This document shows, one piece after another, positions 46,636 through 57,073 of a DNA stretch of 64,000 bases (positions within the stretch are counted from its first letter, which is position 1; each line of letters begins with the position of its first letter). A program made the position numbers and the translations under genes. The notes beneath the pieces were generated by a model. That model was not told where the DNA came from and made no database searches. It was given only the letters and a program-made list of their open reading frames with translations. Where the stretch lies: positions 2,542,001 to 2,606,000 of the forward strand of contig OZ020493.1 in assembly GCA_963971405.1 (NCBI GenBank), written 5' to 3'. Source of the stretch: Psococerastis gibbosa. Taxonomy: Eukaryota; Arthropoda; Insecta; Psocodea; Psocidae.

Positions 46636-46964
46636 ATGGAAGTGAGTGCTTCAGTTCATGTGAAAATGCCTGACATTTTGACGGCATGCGATGCAGATAT
46701 GGGTAGTAGAACCTACTCGGAAGGGGAGCAATTATTCCTGGGGAAACATGTATTATTGTGCGGAATTGTGCCTGCAGAAAGCACAAAGAAGTCCATTAAA
46801 ATATATGGTCTTGTCCAGCAAACTTCGGCCTTAGCAGATGAGCCACATATTGTTAACGGCGCAATCACTATAAATGGGCAGCTAAATAACTTTGTGTGTA
46901 GCTGCAAAGCAGGAGCATCGGGCCAGTGCAAACATATTATGGCCATACTGCTGTCTTGTTTTGG
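46636..46964 (+). CDS. SWIM-YqaJ protein 1, exon 1 (SWIM zinc finger)
   Basis: ATG at 46636; donor GTATGT at 46965; ends in phase 2. Encodes an N-terminal region and a SWIM zinc finger, NNFVCSCKAGASGQCKHIMA (CxC then CxH), a DNA- or protein-binding motif known from transposases and MuDR-like proteins. Following exons: 47366-47501, 48092-48337, 49898-50624. The complete protein would be ~480 aa with a C-terminal YqaJ-type exonuclease domain. Its convergent partner is the THAP-DDE pseudogene at 53.3-55.7 kb. Probably the accessory nuclease gene of an ISL2EU-like DNA transposon, rather than a host gene; a frame disruption in exon 4 suggests it is now a pseudogene. Confidence 0.75.
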
Positions 46965-47365
46965 GTATGTAGTATATATTATGTTGTAGTAGGCTACTTA
47001 GTTAGGTAAGACTTTCGAGGTTACCAACGAAACAGATTTACACAACTTATCCTGAATGTTATGTAGAATATATATAATTATTATTTATTTATATGTAAAG
47101 CTCATATTAAATGTTTAAATTGGAAAAATTGTTCATTTCGAATTGTGCTGCAATAGGATGATTAATACAACACTTGACAAGCAAATTGTACTTTAGTAGC
47201 TCATAAATTCGTGATGTCTACTGAAGTATATATCACAAATTAATGGCACATGGCTTCTTTAACTTTATTAATTGAATTAACGTTAAGCTTACCATGTTCA
47301 TGTTATATTAGTTTTTTATCATGTGGAAGTTTGAATATTGCTAATCGGTACCTTCACCCTTTCAG

Positions 47366-47501
47366 GAAAGATGTCTCAAAATTGGACAAAATTTCAAGCA
47401 CAGATAAAAGATGCCTCTGGGATTCACTTAAAACAGATGCCCAAAGCCGCTATAGTGCTCAACCTGTAGACACGTTCTGTTGCTACAAGAAGGCAAAATT
47501 G
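47366..47501 (+). CDS. SWIM-YqaJ protein 1, exon 2
   Basis: Acceptor CCTTTCAG; the first base completes the split codon from exon 1; donor GTAAGT follows 47501; ends in phase 0. Encodes KDVSKLDKISSTDKRCLWDS and a VDTFCCYKKAKL end, which parallels the PTSTVCYWKKPAL stretch just after the SWIM finger in the second copy at 63.7 kb. A Penelope-like fragment is inserted 18 bp downstream. Confidence 0.7.
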
Positions 47502-47519
47502 GTAAGTTATTTTATTCTG

Positions 47520-47799
47520 TAACTGCAAAGGCTTTCACGGCCGGAGTCAAACGAAGAACCAGTAGAATCCGGGCTGATGGGCCGTGGTCGAATTGAAAGT
47601 GAACTTCCAAACGTTTTGTCAACATCTGCGGTCGACATCCTCAGTGGCGCTGCGTAGACTTCGAAGGTTGTACATCGGTGGCTCCGTAGCGAGTCTGCGC
47701 AGCGCCACTGAGGATGTCGACCGCAGATGTTGACGAAACGTTTGGAAGTTCACTTTCAATTCGACCACGGCCCATCAGCCCGGATTCTACTGGTTCTTC
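47520..47799. mobile_element. Penelope-like terminal fragment, 280 bp, 14-bp target duplication
   Basis: Flanked by GTTATTTTATTCTG at 47506-47519 and 47800-47813; the first copy overlaps the exon 2 donor (GTAAGTTATT), so insertion was 4 bp into the intron and left the donor intact. Arms are inverted copies with a ~40-bp centre near 47,680. Same family as 8985-9262. The plus-strand arm has a hammerhead-like core with CTGAGGA in place of CTGATGA (47708-47714), stem II 47716-47734 and GAAAC at 47735-47739. Confidence 0.75.
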
Positions 47800-48091
47800 G
47801 TTATTTTATTCTGCTAGTGTTATTAAGGCCTACTACTTCATCAGCGACGCAAATATTTCGTTTATATTCCAATTATTCCTTAAGCCTACATTAACAAAAT
47901 TGAATTTAGGCCTACTCGGTGTTGCATTTGTTTCCATCACTGGTCTAACAGTAGTCAATTTTATGTAGAGACATTGTAAAACTATTGCCTATTACAAGTT
48001 GCAAGTATCGTAGTTATTACTATTCTAGTAAAAAATCGTATATTTCATTATTTATAAACCCTAATCATTTTCTTTACTGTTTAATGTGCAG

Positions 48092-48337
48092 GCGACAGAG
48101 AAAATAGTTACTACACTTAATCTTGCGGGTTTTAACGAAAATGAGGCCTACAAAAAATTCGTTTCCGTACCTGGAAGCGCAATTGGCAGGCACTTCAAGG
48201 GGTTCTCCAAGGATGCGGATGATAGTATGGATCATGATGGTATTGCCGCCTTTCCTGAGGACGACCCTGACGAGTTCAGGATGATACGAGCAATTTGCCA
48301 GAACGCCCAAATAGGGGATATTGAATGCCTTCATCAA
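48092..48337 (+). CDS. SWIM-YqaJ protein 1, exon 3
   Basis: Acceptor AATGTGCAG; donor GTATGT; phase 0 at both ends; 82 codons. Encodes TEKIVTTLNLAGFNENEAYK and an acidic stretch with DDSMDHDGIAAFPEDDPDEF. Linker between SWIM finger and nuclease; no catalytic motif. Confidence 0.7.
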
Positions 48338-48361
48338 GTATGTATTGTTAAGCATAATTTA

Positions 48362-49632
48362 CAACCCAACCACATTGAAGTTCGTCCACCCGTGATTTTT
48401 ACGCAAAGTCCAACTTTGGATTTATTTTTTATCTAAACTAATGGAGCTATCAAAAAAATGATAACTAAAATGTAATAGTGATATTGAAGATAATTATTCA
48501 TTCTTCAAATCTTTTAAAACGAACCGCAGAAAAAAGTTAAAGGCAAAATCGTGGACTCCTGCAGCCACATTGATGTTCGTCCAATTCATTTGGAGGTGCT
48601 AACAATATTTTGTGACATGTCCCCGTACTTTAATAACATCAATTATTCTACTAGGCACCGTATTGACAAGGGCTGCACATTCTTGTGGTGTTACGGTGCC
48701 CAGCCTTTCCTCTGTACCCTCTTCTTCATTGCACCCCAAACATTTTCGAAAGGTGATACATCAGGACTGCTTGCTATCCAAGTTAAAATGGGAAGAAGAC
48801 CCATCGCCAGACCGAGGACAACTCTTGAGGAAAGGATTGAACAACTGGCCAGAGCAGTTAAATCAGTTATGGTCATGCCATTTCCAAGCTAGCTAGAGCA
48901 GTGGGAAAACAATGGCCGAACTCAAGGTGTTAACGTCCGACCGGGGCGGGGAAATATGAGGGGTGCTAGGTGGCCAAAAACAAAAAAACATGAATGTTCT
49001 AATTTGGGTCTAAATGTTGTCATTATGTTGAAAGGAAACTCCAGAGACACCGAAATTTCAAAAATAGCGACAAAACTTACGAGGGTTCATGAGATATTCC
49101 ACTGCAAAAGTCACCCATTTTGTGTTTTTTCTCTTTTTCAATATAGTCAAAACAATGTCACTAAAAAAAATTTATATCTTTTGATGTTGGTTTATCATTG
49201 ATTGATAATTAATTTCTCGTGAGGACGAAGGTATGTGGAACATTTTTATGCAACATATGTATATTTTGGATTTAAGTTAAATAAACAGGGTTGGTACGAA
49301 TGTAGTAGTGTGTATAATTTTATGGAACTGGGTAAATATTCACTCGTTTTCAAATATAATGAGAGTCATTTTAATGACAGTGCGTGAATTTATTCAGTGA
49401 TAAGGGATTGGATGAACTTCAATGTGGGCGCAAGGGTCCGCGATTCTGTCCATAACTTTCTCGTCTGTTTTCTTTTAAATTTGTTTGCTCCAGTTTAATG
49501 ACAGTCCTTCTATCACAATTAAATTTCAGTTATCATTATTTCGATAGATTCATTAGTTTAGATAAAAACTAAATCCAAAGTAGGACTTAACCTAAAAATC
49601 ATAGGTGGACGAACTTCAATGTGGTTGGGTTG
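48362..49632 (-). mobile_element. Tc1/mariner transposon with IR/DR-type ends, transposase dead
   Basis: 1,271 bp. TA at 48360-48361 and 49633-49634. Outer inverted ends CAACCCAACCACATTGAAGT...GTCCACC and its complement. A second, related block (CAGCCACATTGATGTTCGTC near 48,562 and its complement ATGAACTTCAATGTGGG near 49,412) lies ~200 bp inside each end, the IR/DR layout of some Tc1-like elements. The minus strand carries a C-terminal transposase piece with SSPDVSPFENVWGAMKKRV, the SPDLNPIENvW region that holds the last catalytic acid. Many disruptions; inactive. Located in intron 3 of the SWIM-YqaJ gene. Confidence 0.85.
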
Positions 49633-49897
49633 TAGGTATCTATATTATCTTGACATGTCAAATATTTGGTTAAAATACCATAAAGTGTAAATGTGGACAC
49701 GTGAAGTGAATGAATAATGGCTAGAGAAGCAGAGTGAACATTAAGAAGAAGCCAAGAAAGTGATACAGAAACCAGATTGAGGACGATCCCAGTAGAGTGG
49801 GACTGGTACCAGAGGACGTGATAAAAATCAGAAGGGGAAATGCAGGGGGAGGCTCACGCATTTCAGATGTTTTCATAAATCCATGTTTGTGTTGCAG

Positions 49898-50624
49898 GAA
49901 CCCATTGCCGACCCACTTTCATGTTGCCGCGATTTCTACAGGAGAAATGTGGTAACCACCAGCACTGCAGTAGAACTGTGTATTCGAACTGCGATGCTAC
50001 GCAGCGAGTGGAAGAAGGAGCGCCGCTGGCGGATTACAGGGAGCCGTTGCCGTGCTGTTTACACGTACAAGAAGGGAGATTGGGAAGGGATGGCGAGAAA
50101 TTTGGCAATGCCTAAACCTTTTTCAAATAAATACGTACAGCATGGAGTAGACAACGAGCCGGTAGCTCGAGACCTGTATAGTCGTTTAACAGGAGAGACT
50201 GTAGCAGAGACGGGCCTTGTAATTCTTGAGGACCACCCATGGCTGGGATACTCCCCAGATGGCATTATTATGAACAATAATTTACCCGTAAAACTATTAG
50301 AAATCAAATGTCCATGGTTGGGGGAAAACCACCGAACTCATAGACATGCTCGATGCATTATCAAACAAAAAATCTGGCTATTTAACGAAAAATATAGACG
50401 GAACTTATAGTTTAAAGGGCAATCATGCGCATTATAGCCAGGTGCAGTTAGGAATGTTAATTTTAAACCTCCCGACTTGCGATTTCGTTCTTTATAATAC
50501 ATTCGACAACGCCATGGCGATTTTAACAATTTCTATTGATGAAGAGTATTGTCGAGACCTAGTTGTTACTTTAAAAAAGAAGTATTTTAACCACCTACTC
50601 CATAATTTTTGTTCAAAGACTTAG
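49898..50624 (+). pseudogene. SWIM-YqaJ protein 1, exon 4 (YqaJ nuclease domain), one frame change
   Basis: Acceptor TGTTGCAG; phase 0. YqaJ-like exonuclease: RRWRITGSRCRAVYTY, FSNKYVQHGVDNEPVAR, GYSPDGIIM (catalytic aspartate region), LLEIKCPWLG (ExK), then, in the next frame, LDALSNKKSGYL and NHAHYSQVQLGMLI (QxQ motif), continuing to a stop at 50,622-50,624. The frame change coincides with a run of five G at about 50,318, so it may be an assembly error or a real single-base mutation. YqaJ domains belong to the PD-(D/E)xK nuclease superfamily. Compare the unbroken copy at 62.2-62.8 kb. Confidence 0.75.
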
Positions 50625-51599
50625 ACCTACAGTACATAACTATTGCAATTGTTTTATGCTACCCTAACCAGCTCAAGTTCGGAGACTTAAATTTTGTACA
50701 CACTTATTTCATAAGATATTTTTTTAAACGTTTATTTTTAGGTTTGGAAATTTTCATATTGAAACGTTAAAATATAGTCAGGGGATGATTTGTCGTTTCA
50801 GCCATTACCTAATGGTCCATATTTTAATATATTGTAGTAAATTAAAATTAATTAGGTGGTCTAAATTTTTAAGAGAAAACATTTTGTTTTAGAAATAAGT
50901 GGGTAAAATATTCATGTGTCCGAATTTGAGCTGGTGAGGGTAGCAACATTTTTCAATCGCTGCTTCTTTCTATGCTTATTATATTATTATTTTAACCTGG
51001 GAACATATTTTTCAATAGCAATTTGGGCTCGTCTATGCTACAAGTCTAGGCTGGAATTATAAAACTTTTAGAAATTATTATATGGCGTATAATAGCCTGT
51101 TACGGTCATATACCGTCACATATAGAGTAATATTGTAATAGTGAACCTAGGAACGGCCCTGGGTAGTAGCTAGGGTGGGCCACCAGCCGCCCAGGGTCTA
51201 CAATATATCTGTATGTTTCATATGTTTAGCTTATAAGGTAGTATAGTTTTATAAATGGTGTTTTGTGTATTCTGTTTTACTGTTTGTACCCTGTCTTTAA
51301 TTTGTGTTTATTATATCGTGAGTTCTCTAATAGGAAACACGGGTGTTTTCATTGCCAGCAGTAGTTTTCCCCAACCGGCCAGGCTGCCACAGCCTCTTCA
51401 ACATAGCCATTAAAGTGACTTAGGTTAGAGACGCCGTCCCCTGTCCCCGGTGCGCGGCTGGCAACGTCCTCGGAGGTGCACTAGTGAGTGTTAGTTTTGG
51501 AGAGCCCCTTCCGTAATTCGAGCACGCGTACTTGAACAGGCTGACTAGTGTTGCAAGGTGGTTCCCATTGTTCAAAGCTGATTCCTCTAGTGCTGGGGT
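50625..51599. other. No gene seen
   Basis: AT-rich flank after the YqaJ exon. A GC-rich part at 51,130-51,200 and another from 51,420 may belong to the LINE tail listed next. No supported frames. Confidence 0.4.
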
Positions 51600-51905
51600 C
51601 GCCAGTGTGATCTTGAACGTTATCATAATAATAATATTTAATATTTTTATTTCTGTGACTCGGAGAAGGCGGTTATTTTGTATTTTGTAATTATTGCGTC
51701 TTTTGTGTACTGTGTGTATCGTACTCCAATGAACTCTTGCGTCTGAAGTAATGCCTAATGGCGGTTCCAGGCGTAAGGGTGAGGAGAGAAGCGGGGGTCA
51801 TGAGTTTTTAGTGAGTAGGAGTCTCACATATCCTCCGCCATTATCCTAGGATACTGGGCGGGGGAATCCTTGATGGATTTTCTCGACCTCCATAGCAAAA
51901 AAAAA
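51600..51905 (+). mobile_element. Probable LINE 3' tail ending in an A-run
   Basis: GGAGTCTCACATATCCTCCG and GGATTTTCTCGACCTCCAT followed by A9 at 51,897. The composition and A-tail look like the 3' end of an R1/LOA-like LINE, but this rests on general resemblance only. Confidence 0.3.
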
Positions 51906-51954
51906 GGTTAGCGACTTCAATTAATAAATATTTCCCATATTTATGAATCAAATG

Positions 51955-52105
51955 AAATCTGGACTTGGCGTGACTCCAACCCACTACCGTTCTCTTGCAA
52001 GAGTATAAATACCGCATGCCTCAGCAAGGTCTAGATCGTGAATTCGAGTTCCGCTAAGTCCAGATTTTCCTTCGTTCTGTAATTTTTCGTATCCAGGGAA
52101 AAAAT
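51955..52105 (+). mobile_element. SINE-like fragment related to family 1
   Basis: GGTCTAGATCGTGAATTCGAGTTCCGC (first 20 bases GGTCTAGATCGTGAATTCGA) matches the box B half of the SINE at 25.9 kb, followed by the same AAGTCCAG-TTTTCC sequence. The upstream part has an imperfect inverted counterpart (CTGGACTTGGCG). Confidence 0.5.
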
Positions 52106-52559
52106 CTGATTTTGTTCATGGATTATTTACAATCTGTAGGCCTATGTTGGAAAGTCAAGAGATTAGAAATGCTATTCCGATCAAGGGGGGAAAGAGATGA
52201 TACTAGCATCGAATGGATCCTACCTTGTTGAAGGCAACGAGCTTGTCTTTATTATTTATTTAGTTCTGATCATAACATCCGAAATATTGCAGTGTTTAAG
52301 AGAGAGGAGGATCCCCTACCCAGTCCTCGGGTTATTTCTCTCCTAGATACCCCCCTTCTTGAGCCAAAAGGCATTCATACGCCAGGTCGCACATTTTATT
52401 GCTAATACTTGCAATCATAGCAAATTTACTATCTACTGCCTCTACGGTATAACACTTTTTCTTGTTTACTGCTCATTGAAATACCTACAGTCACGCCAAG
52501 TTAAATCCACCAAGACCGAGCCTGCGAACTTGGTAGTGTACACAGCGTTGGCAGGGGAA

Positions 52560-52795
52560 CATAATAGGACATGAAAGCACGCTGAGACTGCCAGTCAGCT
52601 TAAGTGCGTGTCGAGTCCTGGTCACCTCCGAATTAATCGTTTTACTTAACTATGTTCCTCAAGTGCTTTGGAATCCACTATACTCAGGAGGTCCACCCTG
52701 TCAGTCGACTTCCCTTCTCCCCGAGGTGAAGGAGTCTCCCCTTAGGGTGCCTCAAGGTTATAAGCAGACTCGCTCCCCTCGCCAGGTTGATAAAT
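52560..52795 (+). mobile_element. SINE-like repeat related to 14.24-14.46 kb
   Basis: Shares GTCACCTCCGAATTAATCG and GGAATCCACTATACTCAGG with the minus strand of 14,237-14,457. Ends in ATAAATAAATAAAG just before the next SINE. Confidence 0.55.
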
Positions 52796-52799
52796 AAAT

Positions 52800-53005
52800 A
52801 AAGTCTTTTTTGTTCTATAACTAAGCCAACCTAGCGGAGTTAGGGCTATAAAGCAGGCTCTTACACTAAACTAGGAAGACCCGGCACCGCCTACTTTACA
52901 TGCCCTCCGAAGCATGGCCAGAAAATGTAGCCAGTGTGGGACTCGAACCAACAACCTTTCGGGGGATAGTCAGTGTCCGAACCACTACTCCACATGTCTT
53001 TTAGA
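52800..53005 (-). mobile_element. tRNA-derived SINE (family 2)
   Basis: Near-match over ~200 bp to 45,440-45,655. Minus-strand head: TGGAGTAGTGGTTCGGACAC (box A region), then GGTTCGAGTCCCACAC (box B). Confidence 0.75.
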
Positions 53006-53304
53006 AGACATTACCGAGAAGAACGGGTGAAACTACATATACAATTATAATAAAAGTTAACTTAATAAAATATTTTGTGCAATATTTCATTAACCAAGTT
53101 AACTTTTGTTATAATGTGTTCTAAATATTACAAAGGTGCAAATGAGACAATTTCATATTGTATATTTAGTATATAATATAAAATCTACGACGTGGCCCAT
53201 ATATATATAGTCTAAAATTTATTATCAGCTAGGAGAGGCGACGTCAAATTAACAAGCGCACATACCACAGTGAATGTTGCGTCAACAAGACCAATTTGGG
53301 CCCA

Positions 53305-54088
53305 TTCAAATTTTTGTGCGAAAAATTTGAGATTTAATTCGTGCGTTTGCTCTTTCAACGTGCACTCTCGCCCTAGAAATATCCCTATTGTCGATGGCCT
53401 CCTCTTTGGTAAATCTATCTTTTCCCCTTAAAAAGGATGGTCTTACCAAATTAATACCTTTTTCGAAGCAAGGTACATCAATGAGAAACCCTTTATCGAC
53501 AAGTATGCAGTCGTTCTCTTCTAATTTCTCCAATATTCCACTCTGCACGAAAATTGTGCTGTCAGAAGCTCTGCCACCGTATGCTTTGCTAATAAATGTA
53601 ATCAAGCCTGCCGGTGAAACGCCAGTCATCCACTTCAGCGTGAGCCCGCCTTTGTAGTGCGAATACAACTAAACACTTCGGAAGATTGCGTGATACTTCA
53701 TCTCTATCTGGCCACGGTATTGCAGGCTTCATTACAATACTTAGGGCGATTATCATGCGTTTAAATTCAAGCCTGCAAGATGTGGGTGTCAGATTACCGA
53801 ACAATATGCTGAGAACAGCATAACTTATATTTAATTTTAGCTTCATGAAGGCTAAGATGACACGGTCCTTCATGGAAAGCCTATGGTTTCTTCTGTCGTC
53901 CACAACTTTCTTTACAAGCTCAACCAATAACTCCAGGATATGAAACGTCGGTAGGCCGGTGAAAGTATTTAATTTTGTTTCTGTAGTAAGCCTCGTAGCG
54001 AAGGGAATGCAGAGATCGTCGCTTTTGACTTGGACGCCTTTATCTCTCTTCTCCAATATATTCTGAGTATTCTCATCTGAGATCGTGC
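53305..54088 (-). pseudogene. THAP-DDE transposase 1, exon 3 (PIF/Harbinger-type DDE), damaged
   Basis: Acceptor GTTTTTAG before 54088, phase 1. N-terminal half: helix-turn-helix-type LSMKDRVILAFMKLKLN and KPAIPWPDRDEVSRNLPKC. Then, in another frame, YSHYKGGLTLKWMTGVSPAG, AYGGRASDSTIFV, DCILVDKGFLID (second aspartate) and ARVHVERANARIKS (glutamate). The segment expected to carry the first catalytic aspartate (CT/DCTEIFI in relatives) is missing between the two halves and the frame changes there, so the enzyme is dead. The last exon also seems truncated at its C-terminus. DDE_Tnp_4 / HARBI1-like family. Confidence 0.8.
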
Positions 54089-54336
54089 CTAAAAACGTAG
54101 ATCATAGATAAGTCTCATATGACACTTAACCAGTCAAGTAATTAATAATAAATATTTTAATTTTAATATGAATAATTGTTTAAAATGTATGGTACTTATT
54201 AAGGTGCGGTACAGACTTATTAGGGCGAATTCAAAGCCACAAAAGTGGGGCTCTTAGACCCGGTACTCATGGACGTTTGACGCCGGCGTCAGACACTGAG
54301 AACATTGTCATGCGATCAATTCACTAAGGGTAACTT

Positions 54337-54683
54337 GTGGTTGGCACGCTTACGGGCCACGGCCACTTCAACAAACACATGCATAGGGTTGGCGTGAAAA
54401 ACGACAGTAGATGCAGACTGTGTGAAGTTGAAGAAGAAACAGCTGAACACATTCTCTTTGAATGTGAAGCGCTGGGAAAAACTCGATACCAAACTCTTGG
54501 CCACCCTAGGTCTGAAGAGGAAACCATCCGATCTAATCCCATCACAAAAACACTAGAATTTATCAAAAAGACTGGTGTTATAAGATGGGCGTAGACGGCA
54601 AACGTGGAAGCAAAAGACCTTCTAGGTCGACGCTTATAGGAACTCAAACGAGTAGGCCCCACGAAGGTAAAAAAAAAAAAAAA
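54337..54683 (+). mobile_element. 5'-truncated LINE 3' end with 11-bp target duplication
   Basis: Flanked by AAGGGTAACTT at 54326-54336 and 54684-54694; ends in an A-run. Coding remnant: GHGHFNKHMHRVGV, then CRLCEVEEETAEHILFECEA, the CCHC-like C-terminal motif after the RNase H region of Jockey/I/R1-type LINEs. Inserted in intron 2 of the THAP-DDE pseudogene. Confidence 0.85.
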
Positions 54684-54790
54684 AAGGGTAACTTATTACT
54701 TTCGAAAGTCTTGTTTGGGTAATCTGATTGCATCAGGCAGTAAAAGTAAATTTTGGAGTAAAAACTATGACTATTTGGTAATGTGCTTAC

Positions 54791-55051
54791 CGCTCTGAAT
54801 TGGACGACTACACAAATCAAGTAGCGCATTAGCTGCAACGATATCTTCGTGGTTAGGGTCGGGAATAGGCGTATCATCATCCACTGGTACTGCACACGTA
54901 TGGAGGCTTCTCCGTGCCTTTCTCGCAACGCGTTGCGCTGCAAGTTGAGCTTGACTCTTTTTTATAGGGCTCTTCAATTCATGAGAGATTTTCGGTAGGT
55001 TAACCGAAGGAACAACCCCATTCTTCAACCGTTTCTGATGAATAGGTCCGC
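54791..55051 (-). pseudogene. THAP-DDE transposase 1, exon 2
   Basis: Acceptor TCATTTAAG before 55051, donor GTAAGC after 54791. Joining from exon 1 gives DYFSHGGPIHQKRLKNGVVP, the usual end of a THAP domain and start of its linker. The rest is basic, then acidic (DDDTPIPDPNHEDIVAAN). Own frame is open. Confidence 0.75.
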
Positions 55052-55444
55052 CTTAAATGATAAAGGAGCAGTACCGTTAATTAGAGTGGAATTTGAAAGT
55101 CTAGGCTACTTTTCTTATTTTTAGCTGCGCTATTATAGTACTTCTATCGAAACAGGCCTTACTTATTTGTTTCGCGCATGTCAAACTCAAACTCTACAAA
55201 TCAGGAATGTTTTTGACGCCACCACGTGGTCAAGGACTCTGGCTCAGAGGTTCTGAATGGCTGACAGAAAATAACTTACCGTTAGGGCTCTAAGTACAAC
55301 GTACTAATTTATATAAATCATACAACTAGCCTACTGTCAAGTAAGTACCTTTGCACCTAATGAGGTAATGATCTTATACTATTTTACGACAAATTCATTG
55401 CCATTGTTACTGTAACGTATTAAAAAAAAAGTAATAGTACATAC

Positions 55445-55706
55445 CGTGACTAAAATAATCAGTAGCCGTGAAATGCTTTGAGCATATCTTCATAAATCTG
55501 GATGCAGGTTTTCCCATCTTCAAGATTTGCATCCACGCTTTGTAAGAATCCATTTTCTCTTTGACTCCAAATTTGGTTTCAACAAAGGCTTTATACTTAT
55601 TTGGCTGTGGGAATTTGTGGAAAGACAGATCAGGATTGTTATACTGGCTGGAGTTGCACCCATAAACGGAACAGTAAGTCTTATTTCTCCTTAATAATCC
55701 AGCCAT
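55445..55706 (-). pseudogene. THAP-DDE transposase 1, exon 1 (THAP zinc finger)
   Basis: ATG at 55706-55704; donor GTATGT after 55445; ends in phase 1. THAP domain of the C2CH type: YCSVYGCNSSQ, FHKFP, then CSKHFTATDYF. THAP fingers bind transposon ends. First exon of a three-exon gene (55445-55706, 54791-55051, 53305-54088) with the enzyme part broken. It starts 343 bp from the divergent intact THAP-DDE gene and converges with the SWIM-YqaJ gene at 46.6-50.6 kb. Confidence 0.8.
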
Positions 55707-56048
55707 AGCCCTGCTCTATTGCAAATTGTATTTAATATGGCGGATTGTTTACATTATTCACTGTTCGGAAGTAGTACAACCAATATTCCACTAGAAGTCG
55801 CATGCTTAATGGGGTATACAGGCATTTTTTTTGCCGTATTTAGAATGAAACTAGATTTTATTTTACATATAAATTGATATAAATTTCTTTTAAATTTATT
55901 CTTACTTGGGAGTAAAATTCATTTATAAATTTTGCTTTTAAGGCAGGGGCGGCCATATTTGAACGTCACCGTTCCCACCACCATAGTAAACAAAAACGGA
56001 AAACATAATATAATCGTGTTTCTTTTTACTTGGTTTTCCTAATTTTAC

Positions 56049-56243
56049 ATGGCAACTGCGAAAACTAATTATAAGTACTGTGCTGTGCCTAACTGTACAA
56101 ATACGACATTCAGTACGCCACAAAAACTGTTTTTGCATATGCCTAATGATGGAAAAAGGCGAAGAGCATGGATCCAAGCCGCAAGACGCGATGAGGCTGT
56201 CAGTCCGAAGTCAACTCTGTTTTTTTGTGAAGACCATTTCGAG
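56049..56243 (+). CDS. THAP-DDE transposase 2, exon 1 (THAP zinc finger)
   Basis: ATG at 56049; donor GTAGGT after 56243; phase 0. THAP finger: YCAVPNCTNTT, LFLHMPND, RRRAWIQAARRD, FFCEDHFE (C2CH ligands). With exons 56778-57048 and 57789-58903 it makes one uninterrupted frame of 527 codons including the stop, 526 aa, so this gene looks intact. N-terminal THAP plus C-terminal DDE matches PIF/Harbinger/ISL2EU-type transposases or domesticated descendants. Partner: convergent SWIM-YqaJ gene at 62.2-63.8 kb. GGGGTATACAGG at 55,814 is a candidate element end upstream. It could instead be a domesticated host gene. Confidence 0.85.
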
Positions 56244-56777
56244 GTAGGTTTGCGTTGATTTCTACTCTTTTTTCCAATGAAATTAGTATTCAGCCGTAAT
56301 TTGCAGGCAGGTAATTTCTCCGACTGATGTGGGGTCTATGATGCATGACTACATAAACAATATACGTATTATGGTAGGGCTATTCTGTGGAGGAGACTTC
56401 ATATTGACTTATTGATTATTGCTAGGTTATGAAATTTAAATGTTGCGGCCTTACAAGATTCAATCACTTTCTTCTGTCACTCTTAGCATAAGCGTAGATT
56501 TCTTTCGCTCACTAAATAGTGTAGCTCCCTAGCTCCTTCGATTTTTGCCGATACTGACACAGTTACAGTATATAACTGCGCAGCTCATTGTTGATTTGGA
56601 CTTTATATTTTTAGTCGGTTACTGGCCAATCAGTGCTCGGTTCATTTACAGCATTTATATGGACCAGAGACCCACCGACCGCTTTCAACAAGCTGTCATT
56701 AATTATTAAAGTAGTAAAGTGGTTGTACTTCATTTTATATTAGATTGAACTTACTGACGTGTTTTTTTCTGTACCAG

Positions 56778-57048
56778 TTGGAAGAATGCATTGAAAATTT
56801 AACTTATGTTAAATTAATGCACGGGCGAATGACTATAAAAAAAACAGCGATGCCAACTAAATTTGAATGCCAGGGCAGGCGCATCAACAAGTTTTTGGAG
56901 CCGACAAGACTTTTACTAGTGAAGAGGCGAAGGAAAGAACTTATAGCTTCGGCCGTAAATGCGCAAGTAGAAGCTCAAGCAGGGCCAAGTAATGACAATC
57001 AAAGCTGCGAAGATAGTTTGCCTATTATTGAAGACCATGATAGCAATC
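56778..57048 (+). CDS. THAP-DDE transposase 2, exon 2
   Basis: Acceptor CTGTACCAG; donor GTAAGT; starts phase 0, ends with one base of a split codon. Encodes LEECIENLTYVKLMHGRMTI, a post-THAP stretch that typically follows the finger in insect THAP proteins, then PTKFECQGRRINKF and a KRRRKEL basic patch (possible nuclear localisation). Confidence 0.8.
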
Positions 57049-57073
57049 GTAAGTAGAGTTTTCTATCATGTTG

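Noticed and set aside
46501-46786. Antisense frames over the SWIM exon
   Set aside because: Shadows of the SWIM-YqaJ 1 first exon and the divergent promoter.
47714-47968. 84-codon plus-strand frame starting in the Penelope-like fragment
   Set aside because: Starts in element sequence and runs out into intron without motif; chance frame.
52020-52075. True tRNA gene
   Set aside because: Only a box B-like half and no cloverleaf; treated as a SINE fragment. The same holds for 25.9, 45.6 and 52.9 kb.
54797-55028. Acceptor at ATTCATCAG (55035) for THAP-DDE 1 exon 2
   Set aside because: It breaks frame with exon 1; the acceptor at TCATTTAAG keeps frame and restores the conserved GGPIHQKRLKN stretch.
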